A stretch of DNA of 56,216 nt. Source: Microcaldota archaeon (lineage in GTDB: Archaea > Micrarchaeota > Micrarchaeia > Anstonellales > Bilamarchaeaceae). The notes beneath the pieces were generated by a model. The model was not told the origin of the DNA, did not search any database, and was given only the letters and a program-made list of their open reading frames with translations. Positions 32,895 through 41,476 of this stretch are shown here, piece by piece. Where the stretch lies: positions 1 to 56,216 of the forward strand of contig JAKEGJ010000025.1 of the NCBI GenBank assembly GCA_022627495.1, in the 5' to 3' direction. Positions within the stretch are counted from its first letter, which is position 1; every line of letters starts with the position of its first letter. A program made the translations under genes and the position numbers.

Positions 32895-34118
32895 ATGACT
32901 GCAAAATACGACCACGATGCCATAGTTATCGGGGGCGGACCTGCGGGCTCGTCCTTTGCGAGGGTTGCCGCGGGGGCAGGCATGGACGTCCTTGTCGTGG
33001 ACAAGCGCAAGGAAATCGGCGTCCCCGTGCGCTGCGGCGAAGGACTTGGCAGCATGGACATGCTAAAGCAGGGCCTCGGATTGCCCCGTGCGTGCTATTC
33101 GACGGAAATCGAAGGTGCGAAGGTCTACGCCCCTAACGGCAAGTCGATAACCTGGAAGGGCAAGGACACGGGGGGTTGGGTTCTCGAGCGCAAGTTTTTC
33201 GACAAGTGGCTCTGCGAGCTGGCGGTCGAAAAAGGCGCGAAGGTGCACACGTACACGCGGGCCGCAGGCGTAATCAAGGATGCGAAAGGCAGGCCGCAGG
33301 GCGTTAGGCTGTCGCACGGGGGGAAGGAGCCCTACGACGTCAGCGCGCCGTTAATCGTCTCGGCCGAAGGCATGGAATCGATGATTGCGCGCGAGCTGGG
33401 ATTCAAGACGGTCCACTCTCTTTACGACGTGGACACCTGCTACGAGTACGAGATGAAGCCATACGACCACGAGAACCTGATTGAAATCTTTTTCGGAAAC
33501 AAGGCCGCGCCGAGGGGCTATGTGTGGATATTCCCGAAAGCGGACAAGAAGGCGAATGTGGGCATCGGAATCGGAGGCATGGTGCAGAACGGGAAGAAAC
33601 AGGGCGGGTTGATGGGCGCTGACCCGAAACCCCTGCTCGATGATTTTGTGAAGAAGAACGCCCGGCTCAAGGACGCCAGCACGCTCCTGGATTTCGGCGG
33701 CGTGATATCGGTCGGGGCGCCCATCGATGAGTTCGTGAAGGACGGTTGCATGGTGGTAGGCACCGCGGCAAAGCAGGTCGACCCCATCCACGGCGGGGGC
33801 ATCGGCCTGGCCATAGACGGCGGGGTGATGGCCGCCGGAACCGCAATCAAGGCGCACGAGAAGAAGGACTACTCTAAAGCCGTGCTGATGGAATACGACT
33901 CAATCTGGCGCAAGGAAAAGGGCCCCGCTCTTTCGAACCACCTGAAGCTGCGCAAGGTCCTCGAGAAGGTCTCGGACGACGACCTGAACCATGTAATCGG
34001 CGCGCTGGCTAAGGAGGACCTCGATAAGGTGATGGCAGGCGACTTCGCCAAGGTAGCCGCCAAGGTCCTTGCCGGAAGGCCGCAGATGATTGGTGTTTTG
34101 AGGGGGCTTGCGCCCTAG
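32895..34118 (+). CDS. geranylgeranyl reductase family flavoprotein (archaeal lipid saturation)
   Basis: A 407-residue FAD protein. It has an N-terminal Rossmann site IVIGGGPAGSS, the family segment VPVRCGEG just after it, and a C-terminal FAD motif around KQVDPIHGGGIGLAIDGG. These mark digeranylgeranylglycerophospholipid reductases, which hydrogenate the double bonds of archaeal isoprenoid lipids at the membrane. The start ATG 32895 has GAGGTG (32883-32888) six bases upstream; a GTG nine bases earlier is less likely. The adjacent ferredoxin is a plausible reductant. Confidence 0.88.
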   Translation: MTAKYDHDAIVIGGGPAGSSFARVAAGAGMDVLVVDKRKEIGVPVRCGEGLGSMDMLKQGLGLPRACYSTEIEGAKVYAPNGKSITWKGKDTGGWVLERKFFDKWLCELAVEKGAKVHTYTRAAGVIKDAKGRPQGVRLSHGGKEPYDVSAPLIVSAEGMESMIARELGFKTVHSLYDVDTCYEYEMKPYDHENLIEIFFGNKAAPRGYVWIFPKADKKANVGIGIGGMVQNGKKQGGLMGADPKPLLDDFVKKNARLKDASTLLDFGGVISVGAPIDEFVKDGCMVVGTAAKQVDPIHGGGIGLAIDGGVMAAGTAIKAHEKKDYSKAVLMEYDSIWRKEKGPALSNHLKLRKVLEKVSDDDLNHVIGALAKEDLDKVMAGDFAKVAAKVLAGRPQMIGVLRGLAP

Positions 34119-34288
34119 CCCGCGTTTCATGGGGAAGGTTTCAGTTTGCGGGCCGCACTGGCCGGCAGGTTGGCCAGGCGCCATGGGTGCAGGCGGCATC
34201 ATCGTCGAAGCGCATGCGCAGGGGAAGAATGCAAACAGTGCCGCCGCGGCCCTGGGGGAAAACACTTCACAAGGGGCAGACCAATGGC

Positions 34289-34298
34289 ATAAAAAAAC
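34289..34298 (+). promoter_or_regulatory. TATA box of the ThyX-like gene
   Basis: ATAAAAAAAC is centred about 26 bp before ATG 34319, indicating a leaderless message and arguing against the longer in-frame start at 34187. Confidence 0.55.
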
Positions 34299-34318
34299 CT
34301 ATCGGCGAGATAGGTGCC

Positions 34319-35947
34319 ATGGAGACTTTCACGGAGGAGGAGAGGCGGCTCCTCGAGCCGTTCGTCAGCAACATGGAGAGGCCCGTTTTCGTCCTCCGCA
34401 ACCTGCCGGAAGTGGTGAAGGGCGCGCTTTTCTCAAGGTACAGCAGGAGCGCAAAGAGCCTGCGCCGGACACTTCTGGACGAATTCATCAGGAACAAGGA
34501 AATCGGGTTCGATGCGCCGTCAGCCGCAGGCAAAGCGGGAAGCGGCGCGGCAAAAAGCGGCTTTGAAGACATCGTAGCCACGGAGAAAGCCGAGCAGTTC
34601 TACGACAGGGTCCTTCTCGGGTACGGGGACGATTCGGTCGCCGAGCTTGCCGGGGCGCACATTGCTCTGGAGGACATTTCCATCATCGCGACGAAAGTCG
34701 TGGAGGATGCGAGAATCGGGCTTTCACCGCTTGAGAAATCCACCCGCTACGTGTATTTCGACCAGAAGGACGAGCAAGGCAGATGGCGCTATCATATAGA
34801 GCCGGATTTGGCAGAGTCCGAATACGCGGGGCTGTACCGGGAGACATGCGACAGGCTTTTCACGACATATGCGTCGCTGATTCCGAAGGTATCGGGATAC
34901 GTTTCCGAAAGGGTGCCCAGGGATGAGAAACTGAGCGACCGCGCATACGAGGCGGTTGTGCGGTCCAAGACCTGCGACATAATCAGGGGCCTTTTGCCCG
35001 CATCCGCCAAGACCAACATGGGCTTTTTCGGCAACGGCCGGGCGTACGAATACCTGATAACCAAGCTCTACGCTGACCCGCTGGCTGAAATGCGCGCCCT
35101 TGCCGCGTCGATGCAGGCGGAACTCCGGACCGCGATTCCGTCTTTCGTGAAAAGGCCGGATACCGCCCACGGGAAGGAGACGCAGGAATACATCCGCAGG
35201 ACGCGCCTTGATGCGCTCGGCGCCGCCATCCCGCCCGAAGCAGGGAACGAAGGCGCCGTGCTTGTCGATTACGATGGGGATGCTGAGGAGAGGATTGCCG
35301 CAGCAGCCCTTTACCCGTACTCCGGGCAGTCCATGTCGGGCCTGCTTGAGCACGTAAAAAAGATGCCGGAAGCCGAGCGGGAAGGGATTATCGCCGCGTA
35401 TGTGGGCGAAAGGGCGAACCGGCGCCACAAGCCCGGCCGCGCCTTCGAATGCGCCCGGTACACGTTCGACGTCTGCGCGAATTACGGATGCTACCGCGAC
35501 ATCCACCGCCACAGGGTGCTCACGCAGCAGAGGCAGCCCCTGGGATGCCTGCACGGATACACGCTTCCGAAAGAGATTGCCGATGCCGGTTGCGAAGCTG
35601 AATTCAAGGATGCGATGGACGCAGCGAAGGAGGCCTGGGGGCAGATTGCCGCAAAGCGCCCGCTCCAGGCGCAATACGTCGTCCCGCTGGCCTACCGCAT
35701 CCGCTGGCAGATGACGATGAACCTCCGGGAAGCCATCCATTTCTGCGAGCTTCGCTCCCAGATGCAGGGCCATATAGATTACCGGAGGATTGCCCAGGGG
35801 ATGTTCAGGGAAATCGAGCGCGTCCAGCCCTCGCTTGCCAGGCACATGAAATTCATGGACATGAAGGAGTATGCGTTCGAGAGGCTTGAGGCGGAGAAGA
35901 AGCTGGATAGGAAAATCGCGGAGAGCATGAAGAAGCATGGCAACTGA
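34319..35947 (+). CDS. two-domain ThyX-like (Thy1 superfamily) protein
   Basis: A 542-residue protein, about twice the length of flavin-dependent thymidylate synthase ThyX. The first half (about 60-280) and the second half (about 330-520) each look like a Thy1 domain: a helical FAD/dUMP fold around VAELAGAHIALEDISI in the first and RHRVLTQQRQ (about residues 396-405) in the second. True ThyX has RHRxxSxNExSxR. Here RHR is kept but the Ser, Asn-Glu and Ser-x-Arg positions are replaced, so ordinary thymidylate synthase activity is doubtful. It may be a divergent flavin or nucleotide enzyme. It overlaps the next gene by 11 bp, suggesting co-translation. Confidence 0.75.
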   Translation: METFTEEERRLLEPFVSNMERPVFVLRNLPEVVKGALFSRYSRSAKSLRRTLLDEFIRNKEIGFDAPSAAGKAGSGAAKSGFEDIVATEKAEQFYDRVLLGYGDDSVAELAGAHIALEDISIIATKVVEDARIGLSPLEKSTRYVYFDQKDEQGRWRYHIEPDLAESEYAGLYRETCDRLFTTYASLIPKVSGYVSERVPRDEKLSDRAYEAVVRSKTCDIIRGLLPASAKTNMGFFGNGRAYEYLITKLYADPLAEMRALAASMQAELRTAIPSFVKRPDTAHGKETQEYIRRTRLDALGAAIPPEAGNEGAVLVDYDGDAEERIAAAALYPYSGQSMSGLLEHVKKMPEAEREGIIAAYVGERANRRHKPGRAFECARYTFDVCANYGCYRDIHRHRVLTQQRQPLGCLHGYTLPKEIADAGCEAEFKDAMDAAKEAWGQIAAKRPLQAQYVVPLAYRIRWQMTMNLREAIHFCELRSQMQGHIDYRRIAQGMFREIERVQPSLARHMKFMDMKEYAFERLEAEKKLDRKIAESMKKHGN

Positions 35948-36896
35948 AGGGGCAGCGCAGGCTGGCAGGGGTAAGGCATACATCACAGGAGCAAGCGGTA
36001 AAATCGGCCGCACGGTTTTCGAGTGTATCGACGCCATCCCGCTCGTACGGAAGCCCTCCGGCCTCCGGGGGGAAATCGTCACTGATTTCTCGGAAGCGCA
36101 GCTGCAAAGGATACTCGCCAACGCCAGGGCAATCATCCATATCGCCGGCATCGTGGAAGCCTTCGACAAAAAGAAGCTGCGCGAGGCGAACGTTGAGCTT
36201 ACCCGGCGGATAGCGGCCTCCGCGCCCCCGGGATGCCGGATAATATTCGCAAGCTCGATATCCGTCTATGGGAAAAGGCCGGTCTCGCTGCCGGCGAACG
36301 AGAGCACCCCGCCCGCCCCGGACTCCGAATATTCCCGCTCAAAGAGGGAAGCCGAAATCATCGTGGCGGCGCGCCCCAACCACGTCATTCTCAGAATCGG
36401 GACCGTCTACGGCCCCGGATTTTCGGATTATTTCTCGATTCTCCGCAAAATCGAGAAGGGAAGCATGAGGATAATAGGCAGGGGGGACAACCGGATACCT
36501 TTCGTGCACGTGGATGACATCGCGCCGGTTTTCAGGCTCGCGATATCGAGGGGGCATGGCACATACGTCCTTGCCGGAGAGGGGCTGGCCCAGGAAAGGA
36601 TATTCTCGATAGCCGCCGACGAATTGGGCGTGCCTGCACCGAAAGGCAGGATAGGGCTTGGCCTTGCGATGCTGATTGCCGGCGCCGGGGAGCTGTGGTG
36701 CCGCATAAGCGGGAAACCGCCTGCGCTTTCGCGGGAGCATGTGGCCGTCCTGGCTTACGACCGCGCATTCGACTGCAAGAAGGCGAGGCGGGAGCTTGGC
36801 TTCTCGCCGAGGCCGCTCGAGCAGGGCATACGCGACATGGCGAGAATGCACAGGATGCGCAAGACCGCGCCAAATGGCGCTTCCGGGCAAGAATAA
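35937..36896 (+). CDS. NAD-dependent epimerase/dehydratase (extended SDR family)
   Basis: A 319-residue nucleotide-sugar-type short-chain dehydrogenase. It has the NAD-binding TGASGKIG near residue 18, a Ser in SSISVYG, and the catalytic YSRSK (Tyr/Lys). The C-terminal PFVHVDDIAPVF is common in this family. Substrates are usually UDP- or GDP-sugars, or steroid- or flavonoid-like alcohols in distant members; the substrate is not determinable here. A hydrophobic stretch near residues 240-255 (LGLAMLIAGAGELW) is unusual and may contact the membrane. The ATG lies inside the end of the preceding gene. Confidence 0.83.
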   Translation: MATEGAAQAGRGKAYITGASGKIGRTVFECIDAIPLVRKPSGLRGEIVTDFSEAQLQRILANARAIIHIAGIVEAFDKKKLREANVELTRRIAASAPPGCRIIFASSISVYGKRPVSLPANESTPPAPDSEYSRSKREAEIIVAARPNHVILRIGTVYGPGFSDYFSILRKIEKGSMRIIGRGDNRIPFVHVDDIAPVFRLAISRGHGTYVLAGEGLAQERIFSIAADELGVPAPKGRIGLGLAMLIAGAGELWCRISGKPPALSREHVAVLAYDRAFDCKKARRELGFSPRPLEQGIRDMARMHRMRKTAPNGASGQE

Positions 36897-36903
36897 CGTC
36901 TGC

Positions 36904-36913
36904 TTTTTATTAT
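36904..36913 (+). promoter_or_regulatory. TATA box of the anchored secreted protein gene
   Basis: TTTTTATTAT is centred about 26 bp before ATG 36934 (leaderless). Confidence 0.55.
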
Positions 36914-36933
36914 TTCACCCCCCTATCCAATCC

Positions 36934-37668
36934 ATGAGACGGGAGATATTTGCGCTGTTGCTGTTGTCAGTAATCGGGGGAGCCGCCCTGGACCAGAGCT
37001 ATATGCAGGCGGTTTCCAGGAACGGGGCGTCCGTAATCGAGAAGACCATGGAGGTCACGCTGTTCTCGAACCAGCTTTCCCAAGAAGGCCTTGCGAGGAT
37101 GGGCGAGGTGTGCAGGACAAGCGACACGCTGAACTGCAGCGTCGATGTGGAGAACAAGAAAATCACGATGGCTGAGAGCTTCTCCTCAGGCGGGTATTAC
37201 ACGCTGACCAGCGACTACGGCATACCGTTCATAACATACACGCTCACGCTCGGCAAGGTGCCGACCGACGAATTCAGCAATTCGCTGGAAAGGCTGCTTG
37301 TCGCGGCTAATGCGACCGAGTATTCCGGCGGAAGCGGAGCGGTGAAGCCGATTGACCTGGCAGACAGGGAAGCCAACGCCGAATCCGCAGGCGTCCTGAA
37401 AATGCTCAAGGCAAACCTGACATACACTATCACCATGCCATCTCAGGTGAGCGAGGCGAGGGCGGGAAACATAAGCGGCATGGTCTCCGGGCCATCCGCC
37501 AGGTTCGACCTCGTTTCGGTGATGGAGGAATCCGCCCCGATAGTGGTGAGAAGCCAGGAGCCCAACTACGGCTACATAATCGCCATTGCAGGAGTCGTAG
37601 TGCTTGCGGCGCTCGCGTTCTCGTTCCTCGGGACAAGGCCCGACAAAGCCGCAAAAAGGAAGAGGTAG
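36934..37668 (+). CDS. secreted protein anchored by a C-terminal membrane helix
   Basis: A 244-residue protein of unknown function. It has a signal peptide (about 1-20, REIFALLLLSVIGGAA), an extracytoplasmic beta-rich domain with two Cys (about 55 and 63), several N-x-S/T sites, one hydrophobic helix near residues 210-231 (YIIAIAGVVVLAALAFSFLG) and a short basic tail. This topology places the body outside the cell. The start 36934 is the one matched by the TATA box; the longer frame through the epimerase gene is an artefact. Confidence 0.78.
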   Translation: MRREIFALLLLSVIGGAALDQSYMQAVSRNGASVIEKTMEVTLFSNQLSQEGLARMGEVCRTSDTLNCSVDVENKKITMAESFSSGGYYTLTSDYGIPFITYTLTLGKVPTDEFSNSLERLLVAANATEYSGGSGAVKPIDLADREANAESAGVLKMLKANLTYTITMPSQVSEARAGNISGMVSGPSARFDLVSVMEESAPIVVRSQEPNYGYIIAIAGVVVLAALAFSFLGTRPDKAAKRKR

Positions 37669-37672
37669 CAGA

Positions 37673-37681
37673 TTTTTAAAA
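37673..37681 (+). promoter_or_regulatory. TATA box and strong ribosome-binding site of HMG-CoA synthase
   Basis: TTTTTAAAA predicts a start near 37704. The leader then carries GGAGGTAAT (37720-37728), an unusually complete Shine-Dalgarno sequence for this window, before ATG 37733. Confidence 0.6.
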
Positions 37682-37732
37682 CAAAAACGACAACAAGCCA
37701 TCCAGCAAGGCTAGGCAACGGAGGTAATATTC

Positions 37733-38773
37733 ATGGCAGGAATCGTCAGTTACGGCGCCTATATCCCGATTTACCGGATAAAGACGGCGGAGATTGCACG
37801 CGTCTGGGGCGAGGAGACGGACCGCATCGAGAAGGGCCTCGGCATCCTCGAGAAGGCAGTAGGCGGCGTGGACGAGGATACGGCCACGATTGCCGTCGAA
37901 GCCGCGCGGAACGCGATTGCCAGGGGCGGAATAGACCCGAAAAAACTCGGCGCCCTGTATGTCGGAAGCGAATCCCACCCGTACGCGGTCAAGCCCACGG
38001 GCACCATCGTGGCCGAGGCCATAGGGGCTACGCCGAACCTGACCAGCGCGGATTTGGAGTTCGCCTGCAAGGCGGGCACGGCAGGCCTCCAGATAGTGCT
38101 CGCCATGGTGGGTTCCAAGATGATTGAGTACGGCATGGCGATAGGGGCGGATACGGCGCAGGGAAGGCCGGGCGACGCCCTCGAATACTCGGCCGCATCA
38201 GGCGGCGCGGCATACATCGCCGGCCCGGATAGCGAATCGCTGGCATTGGTCGAAGGCACATTCTCGTTCACGACGGATACGCCGGACTTCTGGCGCAGGC
38301 AGCTTGCGGATTATCCCTCGCACGGCGGCAGGTTCACAGGCAAGCCGGCGTATTTCAAGCATGTCATAAGCGCCACTCAGGGGCTGCTTGCGAAACTGGG
38401 GACGAAGCTTGCGGATTACGATTACGTGGTGTTCCACCAGCCCAACGGCAAGTTCCCCCTGGAGGCGGCCAAGAAGCTCGGCATTCCGCCGGAGAAGCTC
38501 AAGGCCGGCCTGCTGACGCCTATTGTCGGCAACACTTATTCCGGCGCATCCCCTCTGGGCCTGACAGCGGTGCTGGATGAGGCGAAGCCCGGTGCGAGGA
38601 TTCTTTTGACGTCTTTCGGCTCCGGGGCCGGAAGCGACTCGTTCTCCATGACTGTTACCGACCGCATCGAAGCGGCGAGGGACAGGGCGCCCACCACGAA
38701 GAGCTACATCGAGAAGAAACGGTACATCGACTACGCCACTTACATCAAGTACCGGAGAAAGATAAAGGTCTGA
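37733..38773 (+). CDS. mvaS: archaeal hydroxymethylglutaryl-CoA synthase
   Basis: Condenses acetoacetyl-CoA with acetyl-CoA to HMG-CoA, the committed start of the mevalonate route to archaeal lipids. This 346-residue thiolase-fold protein has the nucleophile Cys112 in [10 protein letters not shown], the general acid Glu80 in [12 protein letters not shown] and the base His235 in VFHQPNG. Length fits the archaeal class. In many archaea it sits beside an acetyl-CoA acetyltransferase and a DUF35 protein. Neither is adjacent here, so they would be elsewhere or absent. The strong ribosome-binding site suggests high expression. Confidence 0.93.
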   Translation: MAGIVSYGAYIPIYRIKTAEIARVWGEETDRIEKGLGILEKAVGGVDEDTATIAVEAARNAIARGGIDPKKLGALYVGSESHPYAVKPTGTIVAEAIGATPNLTSADLEFACKAGTAGLQIVLAMVGSKMIEYGMAIGADTAQGRPGDALEYSAASGGAAYIAGPDSESLALVEGTFSFTTDTPDFWRRQLADYPSHGGRFTGKPAYFKHVISATQGLLAKLGTKLADYDYVVFHQPNGKFPLEAAKKLGIPPEKLKAGLLTPIVGNTYSGASPLGLTAVLDEAKPGARILLTSFGSGAGSDSFSMTVTDRIEAARDRAPTTKSYIEKKRYIDYATYIKYRRKIKV

Positions 38774-38783
38774 AAAACAAAAA

Positions 38784-39025
38784 CGGCCAGTTGTGAAAGC
38801 ATGCGCTTTCACTTCCCGCCCGAATCCCCTGAGCACGGCTAAGGCCGATGATGATAAAAGAAGGGGATTCGAGCCCGGTGAGAATGTAGACGGCTAACCG
38901 TCCACAAACACCAGGCCCTAATGCTTTTCTTGCGTGTTCACCACGAACCCGGAGGGCGAGTACAGCAATCGGGAACAAAAGTTCCCGGTGCGCAGGGAAG
39001 CGGACTTCCCTGCCGTGAACAAAAA
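38784..39025 (-). repeat. tRNA-anchored hairpin array A (follows tRNA-Arg)
   Basis: Directly after the tRNA 3' end on the minus strand lies a run of perfect stems and no gene. Pairs (plus coordinates) are 38992-39000 with 39005-39013, 38970-38976 with 38981-38987, 38889-38893 with 38898-38902, 38821-38829 with 38863-38871, and 38793-38800 with 38805-38812. An outer stem 38936-38941 with 39015-39020 encloses two of them as a three-way junction. Copies resembling the tRNA end CGGGCCCG recur on the minus strand near 38918 (GGGCCTG), 38876 (GGGCTCG) and 38790 (CTGGCCG). The last unit has the same two-stem order as arrays B and C. Confidence 0.7.
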
Positions 39026-39183
39026 CGGGCCCGGTGAGATTTGAACTCACGACCTTCGCCTTCCGCCTTGAAGGGGAAAAGGCGGCCCAAAAACCGCCTA
39101 CATACCCATCAATTAGGAGAGCGTCGCTAAAGACCTGGAAAAGCGATTGCCGTTCCAGTCTATCCAAGCTGAGCTACGAGCCC
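39026..39183 (-). tRNA. tRNA-Arg, proposed anticodon CCU, with two introns
   Basis: The acceptor stem GGGCTCG (39183-39177) pairs fully, with one G-U, with CGGGCCC (39033-39027); the discriminator is G. The T-arm GTGAG-TTCAAAT-CTCAC is intact. The D-stem GCTC can pair only if an intron of about 31 nt (39158-39128), built around a 6-bp hairpin, is removed inside the D-stem. The exon 39127-39113 contains the loop CTCCTAA with anticodon CCT. A second intron of about 52 nt (39112-39061) lies at or next to the canonical position 37/38. Exons sum to 75 nt. Pair 27-43 would be A-A, a mismatch. Boundaries are approximate, since I could not fold bulge-helix-bulge motifs rigorously. Confidence 0.65.
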
Positions 39184-39210
39184 ATCAGCGAGTTGGATAT
39201 GCGCGCATGA

Positions 39211-39220
39211 TTTTATAAAC
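39211..39220 (+). promoter_or_regulatory. TATA box of the PP-loop gene
   Basis: TTTTATAAAC is centred about 27 bp before ATG 39242 (leaderless). Confidence 0.6.
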
Positions 39221-39241
39221 CGTTTTCAGCATCTTCCCCCC

Positions 39242-40018
39242 ATGATTCTGCAACTGTCCGAGCTCATCAGCCGTGCTGTCGAGCAGGCGCTCGAGGACAG
39301 GGTCGCAATCGCATTCTCCGGCGGGCTGGACTCCACAGTCATCGCCACGATAGCCAAAAAACACGCCAATGTCGAACTGTTTGCCGCCGGGGTTGAAGGG
39401 AGCGAGGATATCTCGTACGCGCAAAAGGCCGCGGACGCGCTGGGCCTCCCCCTGACAGTCGTTAAAATCGACGAGGCGAAGGCGATGGCCGTTTATGCCA
39501 GGTGCCATTCCATGCTAGCCCTTGACTTCTTGAAACTCGAAATCCTTGTGCCTGCCTACTGCGCAACGGAAGCCGCTGCGGCGAAGGGCCACAAGGTCAT
39601 GCTTTTCGGGTCTGCGGCAGAAGAGCTGTTCGCCGGCTATGACAGGTATTATATCTGCCGCGAGGAGGGCAAGGACGTGGACGCGCTCCTCCGGGAAGAA
39701 TACAAGACGCTCCCTCAGCGCGACATGGCATACATCAAGAGGGCGTGCAGGTGCCTCGGAATAGAGGCTCGTTTTCCGTTTTACGAGAAGGGGCTTGCGG
39801 ATGCGGTGTTCTCCGTGCCGGTAGAGGAGCGCCTGGACGACCGCGAGATGAAGAAGGGGATGCTCCGCGAAGCGGCCAAGGTCCTGGGGGCCCCGGACAT
39901 CGTTCTCAAGCGGAAGAAGAGGGCGATGCAGTACGGTTCCGGAGTCCACAAGATGCTCTTTAAGAGGGTGGACGAGATAAACCGGAACTTCCCCCCGGCA
40001 TCTTCAAGGTCGGCGTGA
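39242..40018 (+). CDS. stand-alone asparagine-synthase-type PP-loop ATPase
   Basis: A 258-residue protein with the ATP-pyrophosphatase loop FSGGLDST (about residues 25-32) and the downstream FGSAAEELFAGYDRY, which matches the Asn synthetase C-terminal domain. The glutaminase domain is absent. Such proteins adenylate a carboxylate or a related group and then transfer nitrogen or another nucleophile; the acceptor here is unknown. A full AsnB is encoded at 42807, so this is a separate activity. The 3' end overlaps the convergent folD gene by 15 bp. Confidence 0.8.
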   Translation: MILQLSELISRAVEQALEDRVAIAFSGGLDSTVIATIAKKHANVELFAAGVEGSEDISYAQKAADALGLPLTVVKIDEAKAMAVYARCHSMLALDFLKLEILVPAYCATEAAAAKGHKVMLFGSAAEELFAGYDRYYICREEGKDVDALLREEYKTLPQRDMAYIKRACRCLGIEARFPFYEKGLADAVFSVPVEERLDDREMKKGMLREAAKVLGAPDIVLKRKKRAMQYGSGVHKMLFKRVDEINRNFPPASSRSA

Positions 40019-40837
40019 CGCCGCCTCGATTACGTTGCTTATCAGGATAGCCACGGTCAGTGGGCCCACGCCGCCCGGAACGGGAGAGCAATTCGCTTTT
40101 TTTATCACGGCCGGAAAATCCACATCGCCCTGCGTCTTGCCCCCGACACGGGTCGTCCCGACGTCGATGACAAACGCGCCGGATTTCACCATGTCGGCTT
40201 TCACAAGATTCGGCACGCCTGCCGCTGCAATCAGGATGTCTGCGCTCTTGGTATGCTGTGCGAGATTCTGCGTCTTTGAATGGCATATGGTGACCGTCGC
40301 ATCCTTTGCCAGAAGGAGCAGGGCGAGCGGCTTTCCGACGACGTTGCTGCGCCCTATAACGACCGCATGCTTCCCCCGAAGCTCGGCGCCGTGGAATTCG
40401 AGCATCTTCATGACGCCAAGCGGTGTCGCCGGCAGCAAAGCGTCCGCCATCCCGGCCGCAAGCTTTCCGAGGTTGGCAGACGTCCACCCGTCCACGTCCT
40501 TCCCGGGCTCTATCGCCTCAAGAACTCGGATGGGGTCGATTTGCTTCGGAAGCGGCGCCTGGACGATGAAGCCGTCGATGCTCGTGTCCCTGTTTAGCGA
40601 TTTGACCAGGCGCAGGACTTCTGATTCGGTGGCCGTTTCCGGCAGCTTCTCGAGCCGGGCATTCACGCCTGCCGATGCCGCCTTCTCCAGCTTCTTTTTC
40701 ACATACAGTTCGGATGCAGGGTCGCTCCCCACAAGGACGATGGCAAGGCCAGCGCTCCGCCCCAGGGCCTGCGCACGGCGTTTGGCGTCCGAGAGGATGG
40801 CTTCCGCAGGCTCGCGGCCCGTGAGCGTCTTGTACAT
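40004..40837 (-). CDS. folD: methylene-tetrahydrofolate dehydrogenase/cyclohydrolase
   Basis: A bifunctional enzyme interconverting methylene-, methenyl- and formyl-tetrahydrofolate for one-carbon metabolism. This 277-residue protein has YVKKK with Tyr45 and catalytic Lys49, APLPKQI, PGKDVDG (111-117), the dinucleotide site GRSNVVGKP and the C-terminal PVPGGVGPLTVA. Length is normal. The ATG is about 27 bp from a TTTTTAATCC box (leaderless). Its last 15 bp overlap the end of the convergent PP-loop gene. Confidence 0.94.
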   Translation of the reverse strand: MYKTLTGREPAEAILSDAKRRAQALGRSAGLAIVLVGSDPASELYVKKKLEKAASAGVNARLEKLPETATESEVLRLVKSLNRDTSIDGFIVQAPLPKQIDPIRVLEAIEPGKDVDGWTSANLGKLAAGMADALLPATPLGVMKMLEFHGAELRGKHAVVIGRSNVVGKPLALLLLAKDATVTICHSKTQNLAQHTKSADILIAAAGVPNLVKADMVKSGAFVIDVGTTRVGGKTQGDVDFPAVIKKANCSPVPGGVGPLTVAILISNVIEAASRRP

Positions 40838-40858
40838 AGAGACATCTTGGCCGCCTAA

Positions 40859-40869
40859 GGATTAAAAAC
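40859..40869 (-). promoter_or_regulatory. TATA box of folD
   Basis: GTTTTTAATCC on the minus strand is centred about 27 bp before the folD ATG. Confidence 0.55.
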
Positions 40870-40888
40870 AACGCGTTCCTGTGGGCGA

Positions 40889-40899
40889 TTTTATAATAT
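40889..40899 (+). promoter_or_regulatory. TATA box of the 159-residue unknown gene
   Basis: TTTTATAATAT is centred about 27 bp before ATG 40921 (leaderless). It lies only 20-40 bp from the divergent folD box. Confidence 0.55.
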
Positions 40900-40920
40900 T
40901 ATGCCCCCAAACTACCCATC

Positions 40921-41400
40921 ATGAGACAACTTTTCCATCCAGCCCAGCCCGACGACCGCAACGGGCGAAGCCGGATCAGGGCCCGCCTGTCCGAGCATTT
41001 CAAGAGGTGGGACGGCCCCTGGAAGGGTGAGGCCCTCCTGGCCTTCAGGGCGTTCCACCGCGAAAACGGGGACAGGATTTTTCCGCCGGACCCGGCCAGC
41101 GTGAAATACGCGCAGCGCCTGCTGTCAAAAATCGAGGAGGCCGCAGGGCACGTGAACTGCAGGCTGGGGGGATTCTGGAGGTCGGGCGTCCATTTCATCC
41201 CTGGCAACGAGCAAATCCATTCGATGCTTTACGAGGGATTCGTCCTTATGGACGGCAAGGGCGGATTCAGCCCGGTGGTCGTCGGGCCGAAGGAAATCCT
41301 CCTCCAGCGGGGGGAGCAGCCTTACGCTTTCAGCTACGACATCCACACAGACCTGAGGCCCCATTTTGAAAGCGCCATCGTCCCGGCGAGTTTTTTCTGA
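40921..41400 (+). CDS. 159-residue protein of unknown function
   Basis: A soluble protein with a basic N-terminal helix (about 15-45), a second helix (about 58-76) and a beta-rich C-terminal half containing HFIPGNEQIHSMLYEGFVLM and a run of aromatic residues ending in FF. There is no signal peptide, membrane helix or motif that I recognise. The clear leaderless promoter and normal codon use support a real gene. It lies between folD and the tRNA-Ile locus and is not part of an operon. Confidence 0.65.
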   Translation: MRQLFHPAQPDDRNGRSRIRARLSEHFKRWDGPWKGEALLAFRAFHRENGDRIFPPDPASVKYAQRLLSKIEEAAGHVNCRLGGFWRSGVHFIPGNEQIHSMLYEGFVLMDGKGGFSPVVVGPKEILLQRGEQPYAFSYDIHTDLRPHFESAIVPASFF

Positions 41401-41476
41401 TTGCTTTATAATAGTTATTCGGCTTATGCTGGATGAACACGCCCCGCCGCAAAGCTTCGGCGTTGTCGCGTGTTTT

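Noticed and set aside
34187-34318. Upstream in-frame start for the ThyX-like protein
   Set aside because: A TATA-like box lies at 34289-34298 inside that extension, and the encoded extension is basic with no similarity to the fold.
38745-39167. 140-residue minus-strand frame over the tRNA-Arg region
   Set aside because: It overlaps the tRNA and its hairpin array; the base-pairing constraints explain the open frame better.
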